DNA of 13,054 bases from JAGOME01 sp039812375 (GTDB lineage Bacteria; Actinomycetota; Actinomycetes; Actinomycetales; Dermatophilaceae): the NCBI GenBank assembly GCA_039812375.1, contig JBDIAO010000079.1:1-13054 (forward strand), given 5' to 3'. The notes below the pieces were generated by a model. That model saw nothing but the letters and a program-made list of their open reading frames with translations. It ran no database searches and was not told the DNA's origin. How positions within the stretch are numbered: the stretch's first letter is position 1; every line of letters starts with the position of its first letter. Below are positions 11,804-13,054 of this stretch, one piece after another. The position numbers and the translations under genes are program-made.

Positions 11804-13054
11804 CACAGGCTCCCGAAGATGCGTTCGATCTCCCTGGTGCACACCGGGCACCAGGGCGGGTTGTTCTGGTTCATCCGGCACTCGAGCACCGGGTGGAAGA
11901 TCCCCGTGGCGAAGCTGCCGCCACCGCCTTCGAAGGCGCCCACACTGGTGCGCCGGTCCCACCCGGACGGCAGGGCGGTCTCCAGCGTCGGCAGCGGGGT
12001 GGCCGGGTCGACGAGGGTCCCCCACTTGAGCGAGGCGCGGGGGGTGGCGATCTCGGACAGGTTGGCGTCGGTCGCGACGCCGGTGAAGGCGCTGCTGCCG
12101 TTGTGGTATTCGTCGCCGAGGCCGAAGATGTTGTGCCCCATCTCGTGGGCGACGACGACCGGGTCGACCCCGACGGTGAAGGCCGACATGGTCCCGCGGG
12201 CGCAGCCGCCGAAGGTCGGCGAGTTGACCAGGACGACGACGAACCCGGCGTCCGGAACGAAGCGCCGGCGGATGCTCTCGATCCGCGGGTTTGTCCGGTC
12301 GCTGGTCTCGATCCAGCAGTGCGACCAGAGCCCGGTGCCGATGAGCCCGAGGCGGGAGAACCGGTACGTCTCGCTGGTCAGCGTGTCGTCCGCCGCGGTG
12401 TCGGTGGTGCCGTGCTCGTCGTAGCGCCGCTCGGTGACCCCGGTGACCGGCGAGACGACGTCGATGCGCACCACCCGGAGCCGGTCCTGGTGCGCGTCCA
12501 GCGGGGCGAATCCGAAGGCCTTGACGACCTTGTCGGTCACGAGCTGCCGGTAGGTTCCGAGGTCTCCCTCGGCGAACCCGTCGCCCATGACGGCGACGGT
12601 GATCGCGGGGCCCTTCCCGGGAGCTCCGATCACGTGTGACGAGGTGTCCGCGTAGGCCGTGCCGTGGTCCACCCAGGTCCACGTCTCCCCAGTCCAGTAG
12701 CGCTCCCAGAGGTGGGAGTCGTCGGTACCGACGAACAGCTTCGAGGAGAGCATGGCGGCGCCCGGTGCGGTGGCGGCCCGCGCCCCGCCCGGCGGCCGGC
12801 CGTGGTCCTGCCAGGCCCACCGCCCCAGGTCAGGACGCCAGTCCCGCTCCCACAGGTTGCCCGTCTCGGTCACCACGAACAGCTTGCTGTCCAGCATCGC
12901 CGCACCCGGCGCCTGCACGATCCGCTGGTTGCCCGGCCGGCCGTGGTCCTGCCAGGCCCACCGCCCCAGGTCAGGACGCCAGTCCCGCTCCCACAGGTTG
13001 CCCGTCTCGGTCACCACGAACAGCTTGCTGTCCAGCATCGCCGCACCCGGCGCC
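11803..13054 (-). CDS. M64-type zinc metallopeptidase with N-terminal Trp-rich repeats, 5' end outside window
   Basis: The frame is open at the window edge, so the true start and any signal peptide lie beyond it; at least 416 residues are visible. The visible N-terminal part has three repeats of 47-48 residues of the type PGAAMLDSKLFVVTETGNLW, ERDWRPDLGRWAWQDHGRP. The last copy is diverged (LSSKLFVGTDDSHLWERYW). Such Trp-rich units resemble PLL-type lectin or sialidase-like propeller blades. The peptidase domain follows. It holds ITVAVMGDGFAEG and the zinc site VVAHEMGHNIFGLGDEYH, an HExxH with a downstream DEY, as in the IgA peptidase M64 family. It ends with a Cys-rich C-terminus (ECRMN and PWCPVC). 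Probably secreted, with the repeats binding a glycan. The DUF1508 gene overlaps its stop codon. The peptidase call is strong; the lectin role is inferred. Confidence 0.85.
   Translation of the reverse strand, partial: APGAAMLDSKLFVVTETGNLWERDWRPDLGRWAWQDHGRPGNQRIVQAPGAAMLDSKLFVVTETGNLWERDWRPDLGRWAWQDHGRPPGGARAATAPGAAMLSSKLFVGTDDSHLWERYWTGETWTWVDHGTAYADTSSHVIGAPGKGPAITVAVMGDGFAEGDLGTYRQLVTDKVVKAFGFAPLDAHQDRLRVVRIDVVSPVTGVTERRYDEHGTTDTAADDTLTSETYRFSRLGLIGTGLWSHCWIETSDRTNPRIESIRRRFVPDAGFVVVLVNSPTFGGCARGTMSAFTVGVDPVVVAHEMGHNIFGLGDEYHNGSSAFTGVATDANLSEIATPRASLKWGTLVDPATPLPTLETALPSGWDRRTSVGAFEGGGGSFATGIFHPVLECRMNQNNPPWCPVCTREIERIFGSL
12795..13054 (-). repeat. Two near-identical 141-bp coding repeats in the metallopeptidase gene
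   Basis: The unit repeats with a 141-bp period. About 118 bases (ending at 12913 and at 13054) appear identical in both copies, including third codon positions; only the short linker between blades differs. The second copy reaches the window edge, so more copies may follow. Confidence 0.9.

Noticed and set aside
11806..12820. Long minus-strand frame fused in front of the DUF1508 protein
   Set aside because: It overlaps the M64-type peptidase in another frame and is Arg/Gly/Pro-rich; the real start is the ATG at 11803 coupled to the peptidase stop.

Overview
The window is high-GC DNA with the look of an actinobacterium, probably Micrococcales (Microbacteriaceae or Intrasporangiaceae type). 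The evidence is strong G/C bias at third codon positions, AAGGAG-type ribosome sites, GTG starts, a LAL-type LuxR regulator, a PucR-type regulator, and IS elements of kinds common in actinobacteria. The genus cannot be fixed from the sequence. No tRNA, rRNA or CRISPR array was found.

Region 1 (1-5245, all minus strand): a LAL-type LuxR regulator is followed, in the same direction, by a compact gene set. This set holds a short and apparently truncated membrane protein, a six-helix membrane protein, a FrsA/Ayg1-like alpha/beta hydrolase, and the start of a second, membrane-anchored or secreted lipase-like hydrolase cut off by the window edge. A perfect 8-bp dyad between the regulator and the operon, and a 17-bp triplicate inside the operon, are candidate control or scar sequences. 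The regulator probably controls the hydrolase operon, but this is inferred from position only.

Region 2 (5246-5637): a 392-bp gap between divergent genes. It holds two near-identical 44-bp direct repeats 53 bp apart, each containing a 14-bp palindrome.

Region 3 (5638-8953, plus strand): a lipoprotein, a perfect 10-bp hairpin, a PucR/CdaR-type transcription factor, and an aspartate/glutamate racemase-family enzyme with both catalytic cysteines.

Region 4 (8970-10979): an insertion-sequence scrapyard. An IS5-family remnant with perfect 20-bp ends carries only the C-terminal half of its transposase, joined to an unrelated coding scrap on the other strand. It seems to have inserted into the outermost bases of a second element. 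That second element has a multiply broken transposase on the minus strand and an intact, divergent DUF6788-type gene on the plus strand, and both genes run into a shared TTAAACCTT end.

Region 5 (11057-13054, minus strand): a two-gene unit. The first is an M64-type zinc metallopeptidase, open at the window edge, whose N-terminal part is made of almost identical Trp-rich lectin/propeller-like repeats. The second is translationally coupled to it and has a DUF1508 (YegP-like) domain at its C-terminus.
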